This document shows positions 1 to 7,865 of a stretch of 64,000 nt of DNA, piece after piece. The DNA is from a candidate division Hyd24-12 bacterium UBA6080 (GTDB lineage: Bacteria; Fermentibacterota; Fermentibacteria; Fermentibacterales; JCC-6). Below the pieces are notes generated by a model. That model saw nothing but the letters and a program-made list of their open reading frames with translations, was not told the DNA's origin and made no database searches. The DNA is taken from contig DIXM01000004.1 of assembly GCA_002436025.1 (NCBI GenBank), forward strand, positions 77,896 to 141,895. Direction: 5' to 3'. The translations under genes were made by a program, and so were the position numbers. Each line of letters opens with the position of its first letter. Within the stretch, counting starts at the first letter, position 1.

Positions 1-1
1 G

Positions 2-289
2 GGCGCCCAGCTCCATGTCACCGATCCCGATGCGTTCAGACCCTTTCTCGCCGGCCTCGGGATCCTCGAGTATTGTTTCAGGTCGGGAGAGACCCGGTGG
101 AACCCCCCTCCCTACGAGTACGAATACCTGAAGATGCCCATCGACATCCTCGCGGGCTCTTCCTCTGTGCGCGAAGCCGTGGACCGGCACGACACCGGGG
201 CGCTGCGGGAGTTGTCCGTCACCCCGCTTTCCCGTTACCGCACTGTCATCTCCGGGGTGGTCAAAGACCCCTTCAGGTTCATGAACTGA
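2..289 (+). CDS. C-terminal end of a NamZ-like exo-beta-N-acetylmuramidase (DUF1343), 5' truncated
   Basis: The window opens inside this gene; 95 codons remain, ending in TGA. The visible tail has the family's closing pattern: an H-V-T-D-P-D-A-F-R-P-F segment, an A-G-L-G-I-L helix, then P-P-Y-E-Y-E-Y and M-P-I-D-I-L-A-G, followed by a short V-R-E-A-V helix. From memory this is the end of the DUF1343/NamZ family, which removes N-acetylmuramic acid from the non-reducing end of peptidoglycan fragments during wall recycling. The N-terminal catalytic part and any signal peptide lie outside the window, so activity and location cannot be judged. The next gene follows after about 60 bases on the same strand. 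Confidence 0.75.
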   Translation, partial: GAQLHVTDPDAFRPFLAGLGILEYCFRSGETRWNPPPYEYEYLKMPIDILAGSSSVREAVDRHDTGALRELSVTPLSRYRTVISGVVKDPFRFMN

Positions 290-349
290 GCCTTCGGCTG
301 GGCCGTTCCTTATATTCCCCCCTCACAACCTGCCTGAACGGAAAAACCT

Positions 350-1135
350 GTGCGCATAGCAGTGATAAGCGACATACACGGCAACCTTCCCGCGCTGGAA
401 GCTGCGTGGCGGTCAGTGGCAACTTTCTCCCCCGACATGACGGTCTGCCTGGGTGACCTGGTCCAGTTCGGACCCTCGCCGGACCAGGTGGTATCGTTCA
501 TAAGAACCCACGGGATCGAGACTGTCCAGGGCAATTGCGACAGGGCCGCGGGCCGTGGACGGACCGACAGCGGTGACGAGTTCGAGAACCCGCACTGGCG
601 GAAGCTCGCCTCGGAAACCCTTCGCTGGACCATTGAGAATCTCTCCCCCGAGTCGGGTGCGTTCCTCAGGGGTCTTCCCGACGGCAAACGCTTCCTTCTC
701 GACAGACAGAGCGCCCTGTTCGTTCACGGGCTTCCCGGAAGGCTGAACGAGGGCCTTCCCGCGGAAACCGCCCACGAGGTCCACGACATGGTGCTCAGCC
801 GGAACGACTGCAGGATACTGGTGTGCGGCCACACCCACGAGCCCATGGTGGTGAAAAGGCCCGGCGGGATCATCGTGAACCCAGGCGGCGTAGGGGTAGG
901 CACAAGGCCCGGCGGCGGCACGCTGGCTGTGATCGACATCGGGGAGGGGATCGAACCGGTCGTCGAGATAGTGGGTTTCGACTACGACGTCAGAGCGCTT
1001 GAACTTGATTTCATGGATGCGGGCATTCCCGAAACTTTTTTTCACTGCGCCAGGCTCGGGAGGGATCCCAGGGGGACGTGGCACACCGAAGACCCCCGTC
1101 TGAGGCAGGAGTGGGCGAGTATCGTCCGGCTTTGA
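350..1135 (+). CDS. Calcineurin-like metallophosphoesterase (YfcE/MJ0936 type)
   Basis: A 261-residue cytosolic protein with the full metallophosphoesterase set: D8-I-H10 in the first strand, G-D36, G-N62-C-D, and a late G-H-T-H-E-P near residue 160 followed by N-P-G-G-V-G. These residues bind the two metals of the binuclear centre. The family hydrolyses phosphodiesters or phosphomonoesters; the substrate cannot be read from sequence. The start is GTG at 350, placing the first strand (R-I-A-V-I-S-D-I-H) directly at the N-terminus as usual in this family. The 3' end converges with, and overlaps by about 125 bases, the reverse-strand membrane protein gene that ends at 1011. Confidence 0.88.
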   Translation: MRIAVISDIHGNLPALEAAWRSVATFSPDMTVCLGDLVQFGPSPDQVVSFIRTHGIETVQGNCDRAAGRGRTDSGDEFENPHWRKLASETLRWTIENLSPESGAFLRGLPDGKRFLLDRQSALFVHGLPGRLNEGLPAETAHEVHDMVLSRNDCRILVCGHTHEPMVVKRPGGIIVNPGGVGVGTRPGGGTLAVIDIGEGIEPVVEIVGFDYDVRALELDFMDAGIPETFFHCARLGRDPRGTWHTEDPRLRQEWASIVRL

Positions 1136-2552
1136 TGCCTTTTGCTGGCGAGTTCTCTCCCTGTTCCGGGAATCCTTGAAGTGACCTCAGTTCTTCCGGT
1201 ATGACGCACCCGCTCCCGTTCCGGTATTGCACTATCTCCTGCATTGCCTCCATGCGGGGCATGGAGAAAACCATGTGGTTCGACGTTATCCATGCATATG
1301 AATGGATACAGCCGGTGAAAGCCAGGAAATAAACTGCAAAGGTCGCAGTGCCCGAGCGCCGGAGTAGAAGAAGGTTTCTAAAGGCGAGCACCGAGGGCGG
1401 TATCGCTGCTGCGGCAACCAGATTCCAGTCGAAGTATGGTCCGAGCCCGAGGCGCCATCCGTAGGCCATTGCCAGAAATCCCAGCGAAGCTGCCCCCAGG
1501 AATCGATTGAAACCGTCGTTTTTAAGGTTCCCCGTGAAAATGAGGACAAGCGGTACCCACCAGAAGGGGAACAGCAGGAACAGAACGCCGGTGACAGCGT
1601 TGTAGTAGGTAAGTGATGGCCTTGCAAGCATGTCGATAGTTGTCCGGTCAACTCCCGAGCCCAGTAGATGGCTGTTCTGAAGGTCCCGCAGATTAAGCCC
1701 GTTGTCAGCCGCGATGATGAAGACAAAGAGCAGGGCGGTGATCATTGCGACAATGGACAGGACAGCATCTCTCCGGGCTTTCATCCTCCACGCCCTGATC
1801 CACAACAGAAGGTGCGCCGGCATCAGGCAAAGGGCCATCAGGTGCATGGACACGGCCAGCGCCAGCAAAAGGCCTGGCGTGACGATGCTGAGCCGGTCCT
1901 CAAGGTATTCCCGTGAAGCCCAGATGTATGCCATGCAAAGGGCCATCACCCCGGCGTAGTTCTCCACATCCCCGAAAAAGGCCTGCATGAATCCCCCGGA
2001 AACCATCAGAAGCACGAAAAAGGGCCACTGCCTGCCCATTTCACGACATGCGAAAAGGACTGTCACGAGCACGAAGACGAACCCCATGCCCGACGAGTAA
2101 ACCGAGTAGACATCGAAGGGGTTGAAACGAACAGGGTCGCCGAACGCCAGCCATATCGACCGGATGACAGAGCATGAAAGCATTTCGTCCAGAGTCGCCC
2201 TGAATTCGCCGCAGAGAAGGTTGAAGGTGTGCACAAGCCCGTCATCATTCACGAAACCGTTGGAAAGCAGCAGGAAGATCACAAGAGCGGGGAATGCCAC
2301 GCCGATGGAGTACAACACTGCCCGCTTCCAGGGGACGGGATCGTTGCCGGGCAGCTGACGGCCCGACTTCCTCAGGAGGAGCAACAAACCGGCAAAGACG
2401 GTCAGGATGCCCAGCAAAGTCTCCGGGGCCATGTGCCTCAACTGATTGAAGCCGTAGCGCGGTGACTCGGAGATGTATGCGGAGTAAAAGTAGAATAGAA
2501 GCTGCATAGCCGTCAGGGCAATGATCGGGATGGCGGGGTCCTTCTGTTTCAT
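1011..2552 (-). CDS. Polytopic membrane protein, function unknown (GT-C-like appearance)
   Basis: About 513 residues with some ten to twelve hydrophobic segments and short charged loops. A loop reads F-G-D-V-E-N-Y and a later one F-D-W-N-L; comparable acidic/aromatic loops occur in GT-C-fold lipid-linked sugar transferases, but the match is too loose to assign activity. I chose ATG at 2552, just before the first membrane helix. The frame stays open upstream, with alternatives at 2606 and 2693, but the longer versions would run into the apparent promoter of the divergent gene. The C-terminal 60 or so residues are hydrophilic and lie antisense to the end of the phosphoesterase gene, so the true terminus may be less conserved. 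Confidence 0.6.
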   Translation of the reverse strand: MKQKDPAIPIIALTAMQLLFYFYSAYISESPRYGFNQLRHMAPETLLGILTVFAGLLLLLRKSGRQLPGNDPVPWKRAVLYSIGVAFPALVIFLLLSNGFVNDDGLVHTFNLLCGEFRATLDEMLSCSVIRSIWLAFGDPVRFNPFDVYSVYSSGMGFVFVLVTVLFACREMGRQWPFFVLLMVSGGFMQAFFGDVENYAGVMALCMAYIWASREYLEDRLSIVTPGLLLALAVSMHLMALCLMPAHLLLWIRAWRMKARRDAVLSIVAMITALLFVFIIAADNGLNLRDLQNSHLLGSGVDRTTIDMLARPSLTYYNAVTGVLFLLFPFWWVPLVLIFTGNLKNDGFNRFLGAASLGFLAMAYGWRLGLGPYFDWNLVAAAAIPPSVLAFRNLLLLRRSGTATFAVYFLAFTGCIHSYAWITSNHMVFSMPRMEAMQEIVQYRNGSGCVIPEELRSLQGFPEQGENSPAKGIKAGRYSPTPASDGGLRCATSPWDPSRAWRSEKKFRECPHP

Positions 2553-2644
2553 TGTGCGAAGATAAGCACCCGGCTCTTTTTTCAGCAACACCCGCACGAA
2601 GCCCATTTGTTTCTGCCTTATCGCTTTCCTCAGCCTCCCGAAGC

Positions 2645-2673
2645 TTGACGCGAAGCAGAACGAAAGATATGTA
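2645..2673 (+). promoter_or_regulatory. Candidate sigma70-type promoter for the 2722 gene
   Basis: TTGACG (2645-2650) lies 17 bases before TATGTA (2668-2673), about 50 bases ahead of the ATG at 2722. The -35 box is near consensus and the -10 moderate. The segment is A/T-richer than its surroundings. Confidence 0.4.
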
Positions 2674-2721
2674 TGAAAACCGGAAGGATACATTTATTTA
2701 TTGACCTTTGGAGGCAGGTGT

Positions 2722-4890
2722 ATGAAACTCTATACAACTCTGCTGTTACTTCTTCTCTTTCGTCAGGGTGGTGCATCCAACGCCACGCCGGTGTGGGACT
2801 GGAGCCATCCACGCCCAACAGGGGTTAACGTTGAGGGCATTCATTTCGTGACCGATGATATCGGGTGGTTCGTGTCCGGCTGCTCGAATGATCCGACCAT
2901 GCCATTCGGTGAGATTTATCGAACCGACGATGGCGGTGCGACCTGGACACGGCAATACACCGGTAACAAACCACTTTCCGATGTTTTCTTCGTGGATGTA
3001 ACGAACGGGTGGGCATGCGGATCCACCGGCACGATCCTCCACACCTCGAACGGAGGCCAGACCTGGTCCCCCCAGTCCGCGTCAACCAGCCAGAGTTTCA
3101 CTGCCGTGCAGTTCACCGACGCTTCATACGGAACAGTTGTGGGGAACTCGGGAACTGTCTTCAGGACCAACAACGGGGGAAGTACCTGGTATCCACAGTC
3201 AAGCGGTGTGAGCGCTACGCTTACAGGAGTCGCCTTCCTTGACCCGTCGGTCGGATGGGTTTCAGGACCCAGCCAGGCAGTGCTTTACACCGAATCTGCG
3301 GGCGCTTTCTGGGAAAACGTCCCTGTACCGGGTTCTTCATACACATCACGGGGTATCTGGTTCGAGAACGACCAGACCGGATGGGTCGTTTTCGGGGGCA
3401 GCAGTGGCGCCACTCAGATCCACGCCACATCGAACGGTGGTTCCACCTGGTTGCTTCAGTATCCCGGTAACCGCCGTGCCAACGACATCGAGTTTTACGG
3501 GTCCGCTTTCGGTATCGCTCCATGCGAAGGCCTCCCGGGAGACAATGGCGCCCTTGTGACTGTTGACGGCGGACAGAACTGGGTCTTCGAGGAGACACCT
3601 TCGGTCGTTTCGGAGTCAACGGCCATAACCCTGAACAGCGTGTCCATTCCCAGCCTGGCAAGGGCATTCGCAGCTGGATTCCACGGCTTCCTGTTCAAGC
3701 GTGACAACCCCGGGGGATGGTCCCAGACATCCTCTAACCTCTCCGGGAAAAATGTTACAGGATTGAGCAGCATTGGTGATTCCCATGTGTGGGCGTGCAC
3801 GGACGGAGGCGAGATACTCCATTCCGCCAGTGGCGGCTGGGACTGGTCCATCCAGGACACGCCCGGGACCGTCAGCCAGCTCTTCGGTATCGACTTTGTC
3901 GACCCACTCGTGGGGTTCGCCTGTGGAACCGACACATCCGGCAAGGGCATCGTCCTGAAAACCTTGGACGGCGGCTCTACCTGGAACGTGGTGACCCCCG
4001 CCGGCATGGCTGTTGCGGCCATGCGCTCCGTTGACTTCCACAATGCATTGAACGGGGTGGTGGTGGGCAATCAGGGAACCGTCTACTGCACCCACGACGG
4101 GGGGATTTCCTGGGTGAGCCCCTCCGGGACCGGAACCTCCAACCTGAACAGGGTTACCTTCGCAGGTCCGGACAATGGCTGGGCGGTGGGGGCCGGGGGC
4201 ACCGTGGTGAGGTTCGATTTCCCCAGCGACTCCTGGTCCGTTCAGTACAGCAACACCAGCATGGATCTCCGGGGCGTGTTCGCCTTGAATGCAAACGCGG
4301 GCTGGGCCGTAGGCATGAGCGGACATGTGATACGCACCTATAACGGCGGAAACAACTGGTACCGGATAGCCCAGACCGGGATCAATCTGCAGGATGTCTG
4401 GTTCGCCGATGTAAACAACGGTTACGTCTCAAAGGTTTCCGGAGGTTTTCTGAAAACAGTCAACGGCGGAAGCAGTTTCTTCTCTCTCGGAGATCCCCGG
4501 GCGCAGGTCGTGCGAATGCTGTCCTTCCAGAACATCGACTTCGGATGGGGTGGGGGCGAGTACGGACGGGTTCTCGCGTTCCGCGATCCACTCACCGGGA
4601 CAGCCGGCCCCGATCTAGCCCCTGTTCCTTCCGATGCTGGTCTCAGGGTCAGTCCAAACCCTGTAACGGGTGCTTCCAACATTGCCTTCACCCTTTCTTC
4701 ACCATGTTCCGTCAGACTTTCGCTCTATGATGTCGCTGGAAGGCTCGTGGAAGTCCTTGTTGACCGGGAGCTTCCTTCCGGTGAGAACAGTGCGGTCGTG
4801 GACGCAACCGGTCTTCCGCCTGGTGTATACCTTCTCAGGCTCGAGACCGGCAACACAGTAAGGACAGGGCGCTGCCTGGTCGTTCCTTAG
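2722..4890 (+). CDS. Secreted YCF48/BNR-type beta-propeller protein with C-terminal sorting-like domain
   Basis: 722 residues starting at ATG 2722, seven bases after GGAGG (2710-2714). A TTG at 2701 is in frame but would spoil the signal peptide K-L-Y-T-T-L-L-L-L-L-L-F. The body has about ten propeller motifs of the form [DN]-G-G-x-[TNS]-W, for example D-G-G-A-T-W and N-G-G-S-T-W, together with repeated G-W-x-x-G strands. This is the YCF48/Asp-box pattern of photosynthesis-unrelated secreted propellers. The last 80 residues form an Ig-like domain with S-P-N-P-V, L-Y-D-V-A-G-R-L-V and P-P-G-V-Y-L-L-R-L. That resembles FlgD-like or type IX secretion C-terminal domains of FCB bacteria. The cargo role is unknown; surface or extracellular location is likely. 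Confidence 0.82.
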   Translation: MKLYTTLLLLLLFRQGGASNATPVWDWSHPRPTGVNVEGIHFVTDDIGWFVSGCSNDPTMPFGEIYRTDDGGATWTRQYTGNKPLSDVFFVDVTNGWACGSTGTILHTSNGGQTWSPQSASTSQSFTAVQFTDASYGTVVGNSGTVFRTNNGGSTWYPQSSGVSATLTGVAFLDPSVGWVSGPSQAVLYTESAGAFWENVPVPGSSYTSRGIWFENDQTGWVVFGGSSGATQIHATSNGGSTWLLQYPGNRRANDIEFYGSAFGIAPCEGLPGDNGALVTVDGGQNWVFEETPSVVSESTAITLNSVSIPSLARAFAAGFHGFLFKRDNPGGWSQTSSNLSGKNVTGLSSIGDSHVWACTDGGEILHSASGGWDWSIQDTPGTVSQLFGIDFVDPLVGFACGTDTSGKGIVLKTLDGGSTWNVVTPAGMAVAAMRSVDFHNALNGVVVGNQGTVYCTHDGGISWVSPSGTGTSNLNRVTFAGPDNGWAVGAGGTVVRFDFPSDSWSVQYSNTSMDLRGVFALNANAGWAVGMSGHVIRTYNGGNNWYRIAQTGINLQDVWFADVNNGYVSKVSGGFLKTVNGGSSFFSLGDPRAQVVRMLSFQNIDFGWGGGEYGRVLAFRDPLTGTAGPDLAPVPSDAGLRVSPNPVTGASNIAFTLSSPCSVRLSLYDVAGRLVEVLVDRELPSGENSAVVDATGLPPGVYLLRLETGNTVRTGRCLVVP

Positions 4891-4892
4891 GT

Positions 4893-7865
4893 GTGACCCA
4901 GCACACGCCACCTGACCCTGGAACGGCACCGCCAGGGCTGTTTGAGTCCTTCGTTCTGGTCCTGTTATGTCTTGGTGTACTTGGCATTTCCCTGCCCCTG
5001 CTTCCGGAAAGCATGGATTCCAACCTCTTCAAATTGCTCGTACTTGTGATGGTCGCCGGTCTGCTGTTCACAATCACTTTTGCCCGAATGGCGTGGCCGG
5101 GGCTCACCGTTCCCCGGGGGCTGACCGGGGTTCTGGCGGCATCGCTTTCAGCGGCGGTTTACACCGCTGCCAGGGTCATGTCAAACCCGTTCACCGGTAT
5201 GAGCCTGAGCAGACTGTTCATTGTCCTTTCATGTACTGCCGTTTTCCTCGCCATCACAGTCCTTGACGGAAAGCGAAGCGGGGGCAGGGTTTTGTTGGTG
5301 ATCGTCTGTGCCGGTGCACCTGCGCTTCTCGTCTCTGCTCTTATGGGTACGGGCGTGTCCGTCGGCTTGGGTCTTCCCGTCACCGGGTTCATCAGAAACC
5401 CCGGTACGCTGGGCAACGCCAATCTTCTCGGCAGCTATTCCGCCGCCCTTCTTCTGCCCGGAATGCTTCTTGTCAGCAGGAGTTCGGTTCTGCGGACGGG
5501 GAAGACAGCCGGCCTGATCCTTTTCAGCGCATTGTGCTGCATTCCCCTTGTCCAGAGCGGCACGAGGGCCAGCCCTCTGGCCCTGGGAGCAACCCTTGCA
5601 TTTTTCGCTGCTTTCGCTTCCATGGTACTCAAGCGCTCCCCGGAAGCTTTTCCCGACGGCAGACGGACGTTCTCATCAGTTCTGACAGCAACCCTGCTTG
5701 TTCTGTGCGTAAGCCTTCTCGTCGATGGACGGTGGCGAAGCCTGTCCCTGTCCGGGGGGACTGCCGGTGTCAGGCTGGTGATATGGCGGGGGGCGTTTGA
5801 CATGTTCCTTGCCCGGCCCTTCACAGGCTGGGGCGAGGGAACGTTCCAGGCCATCTTTCCTCTGTTCAGATCCGCAGACTACGCGCTCAGGGGAGTAACA
5901 TCGAATACGATCCACGCCCACGGCGAGATCATTGAGCTTGCTGCCGAATCGGGCTTTGCGGGGCTTTCTGTGTGGGGCGCCCTTTTCATTCTCTGGTGCA
6001 GAAAGGTTCTGTCCCGGTGGCGCAGGTGGACCGTGATCGACCTTGCAGCACTGTCAGGAGTGGTCTTCCTCCTTCTGGAAAGCTTTGTCTCTGTCTCACT
6101 CAGATGGAGTTCAAGCACGTTCCTTCTCGCAGTGTTTGCGGCAGTTCCGCTCGGGGGTCCGGAGGAGCAGAGGGTCAGGATGCCCCGAGTTCTCTCGGTT
6201 GTCCCTTTGATCGGAGCCGTGTTTCTTCTTGCGTTCGGGGTTCCCACGGTCATGAAAATGATCAGATCCTCCCGGCATCTTTACTCGGCTGTAAACAGTT
6301 GCCTTGAAATGGTTCAACCAACTCTCAACGATCCTGCCCTGCACCCGGTTCAGGCAGGGGATTCAGCACTTGCCCTTTGCGCACGGGCTGAGAATGAATG
6401 CAGACTCTCACTGTCGTTGTGTCCGTGGGATTACGGGAGCTGGTTCACACTGGGAAATGCAGGTCTGACAAGCGCCTCGATACGGGCCCTTGAATACCCA
6501 GGGGCATCCCTGGCGGCGGCGGCCGGCGTTGCCGCAGACCTTCCCGGAGCACTTTCCGATGTACGGCGTGCCCTTGATTCATACGACTCCCTTGCGGTAA
6601 GGGCAGCGGACTTCTCCGACCTCCGTCTGAATCGCTTTCACGCCCTGCTGAAGGTCGGTGATTTCGATGAAGCACTGTCGGAGCTTGTGATCCTCCACTC
6701 GGGCAGGACCCAATACCGTGATTACTGCGAGTCGGTCGCCCGATCGATCTCTCCCTTCACCACAGGGTGTGGTTACGATTCCTTCAACTCAAGTGTCCTT
6801 CTTGCGAGGTTCAGCGGGGAAAACGACCCAGACGGTCGAAGGACACCGGCAATCGCTTCAGGCCTGCTTGTCATGCTGGCGATGAACGCGTACGAATCCA
6901 GGGCGTCCTCGGATTCACTTGCCCTTATCCTTGCGGGGGCAATGGATACTCTTCCTCCAGCCCTTGGGGAGCTTTTCCTGCCCGGCATTCAGAGTGAGAT
7001 CAGACTGGCCGGAGAGGGTGAAGCTCTTCTCGCCCGGATTGGATCAGGGCCTGATGATCTGTTGTACGGCATCAGCCTGGATGCAGTGAGGAACTCAGGA
7101 GCCTTTGCCCCCTGCCATCGTTACGCTCTCTGTTGCCTTTCGTCCACCCCCGGCGACCCGTATCTTCAGGATGTGATGGCTTCACTCAACCGGATCCTTG
7201 TTGGGTTTGCACCGCACAGGGTTCTTGCGTGGCCAGGGGGGGGAGATCATTTCATTCTGGGCGTAAGGATGGGGCTTGAGGCATGTCCGGTGAACATGGA
7301 GCTGCTGGAGCAGCTCTTCGATGACGCATGGCTCATGGACTGCTTTCTCTCCTCGTCCCTGAGCTATGCCCGGGGGTCTTATGTCACTGGTTCCCAGCCT
7401 GCTCTGGTGGACAGCACCTTCCAGTTCTGGGTGAAGCTTGGAGGTCCCTCCGCATCACTTGCTTCAGGGCTTCGTACCGGCCTGCCGCTAGTGCCCGGGG
7501 GCATCATGAACGAGATGCTCCGGGCCGTCGAGTCGGCAGCGGGCAGTCATCCCGACTCCACTGAACTCAGGCTGTTTCTTCTGAGACAGAGGTTCAGGAT
7601 TGGTTCGATGGATTTCGGGAGTCGTACGATCCCTTCAGGCAGGGAAGGTCTTAGCGGGTTCGACAGTGTGATGGTGGGACTCGCTGACACACTGGTTTCC
7701 ACGATTGGTCCCGAGGCAGCCCTGGCAAGGTGCTCCGGGCTTCTTTCCCGTGAAACGCTTTTCCTTGAAGGCATTACGGGAGATCCCGGCGTTTCGGCCA
7801 ATGCCGCTGCGTACAGGTCATCACTCTGCGCGATTCTGGAGGAGGCTGTGACGAATGGTGATTGA
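4893..7865 (+). CDS. O-antigen ligase/polymerase-like (Wzy_C) membrane protein with large C-terminal region
   Basis: 990 residues starting at GTG two bases after the preceding stop. The first 450 residues hold about eleven membrane helices. Between helices sits the Wzy_C/WaaL signature: V-I-W-R-G-A, then R-P-F-T-G-W-G-E-G-T-F, then H-A-H-G-E-I-I-E-L-A-A-E-S-G-F-A-G-L. The conserved Arg and His of this loop take part in transferring lipid-linked glycans in known members. The remaining 540 residues are mostly helical, without long hydrophobic segments, and look like a degenerate tetratricopeptide domain outside the membrane; family members are usually 400-600 residues, so this is an extended form. 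The acceptor is unknown; glycosylating a surface polymer or the neighbouring secreted protein is possible but inferred. The end overlaps the next start by 11 bases. Confidence 0.8.
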   Translation: MTQHTPPDPGTAPPGLFESFVLVLLCLGVLGISLPLLPESMDSNLFKLLVLVMVAGLLFTITFARMAWPGLTVPRGLTGVLAASLSAAVYTAARVMSNPFTGMSLSRLFIVLSCTAVFLAITVLDGKRSGGRVLLVIVCAGAPALLVSALMGTGVSVGLGLPVTGFIRNPGTLGNANLLGSYSAALLLPGMLLVSRSSVLRTGKTAGLILFSALCCIPLVQSGTRASPLALGATLAFFAAFASMVLKRSPEAFPDGRRTFSSVLTATLLVLCVSLLVDGRWRSLSLSGGTAGVRLVIWRGAFDMFLARPFTGWGEGTFQAIFPLFRSADYALRGVTSNTIHAHGEIIELAAESGFAGLSVWGALFILWCRKVLSRWRRWTVIDLAALSGVVFLLLESFVSVSLRWSSSTFLLAVFAAVPLGGPEEQRVRMPRVLSVVPLIGAVFLLAFGVPTVMKMIRSSRHLYSAVNSCLEMVQPTLNDPALHPVQAGDSALALCARAENECRLSLSLCPWDYGSWFTLGNAGLTSASIRALEYPGASLAAAAGVAADLPGALSDVRRALDSYDSLAVRAADFSDLRLNRFHALLKVGDFDEALSELVILHSGRTQYRDYCESVARSISPFTTGCGYDSFNSSVLLARFSGENDPDGRRTPAIASGLLVMLAMNAYESRASSDSLALILAGAMDTLPPALGELFLPGIQSEIRLAGEGEALLARIGSGPDDLLYGISLDAVRNSGAFAPCHRYALCCLSSTPGDPYLQDVMASLNRILVGFAPHRVLAWPGGGDHFILGVRMGLEACPVNMELLEQLFDDAWLMDCFLSSSLSYARGSYVTGSQPALVDSTFQFWVKLGGPSASLASGLRTGLPLVPGGIMNEMLRAVESAAGSHPDSTELRLFLLRQRFRIGSMDFGSRTIPSGREGLSGFDSVMVGLADTLVSTIGPEAALARCSGLLSRETLFLEGITGDPGVSANAAAYRSSLCAILEEAVTNGD

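Noticed and set aside
413..1084. Reverse frame opposite the phosphoesterase
   Set aside because: The forward protein has every catalytic motif; the reverse frame has none.
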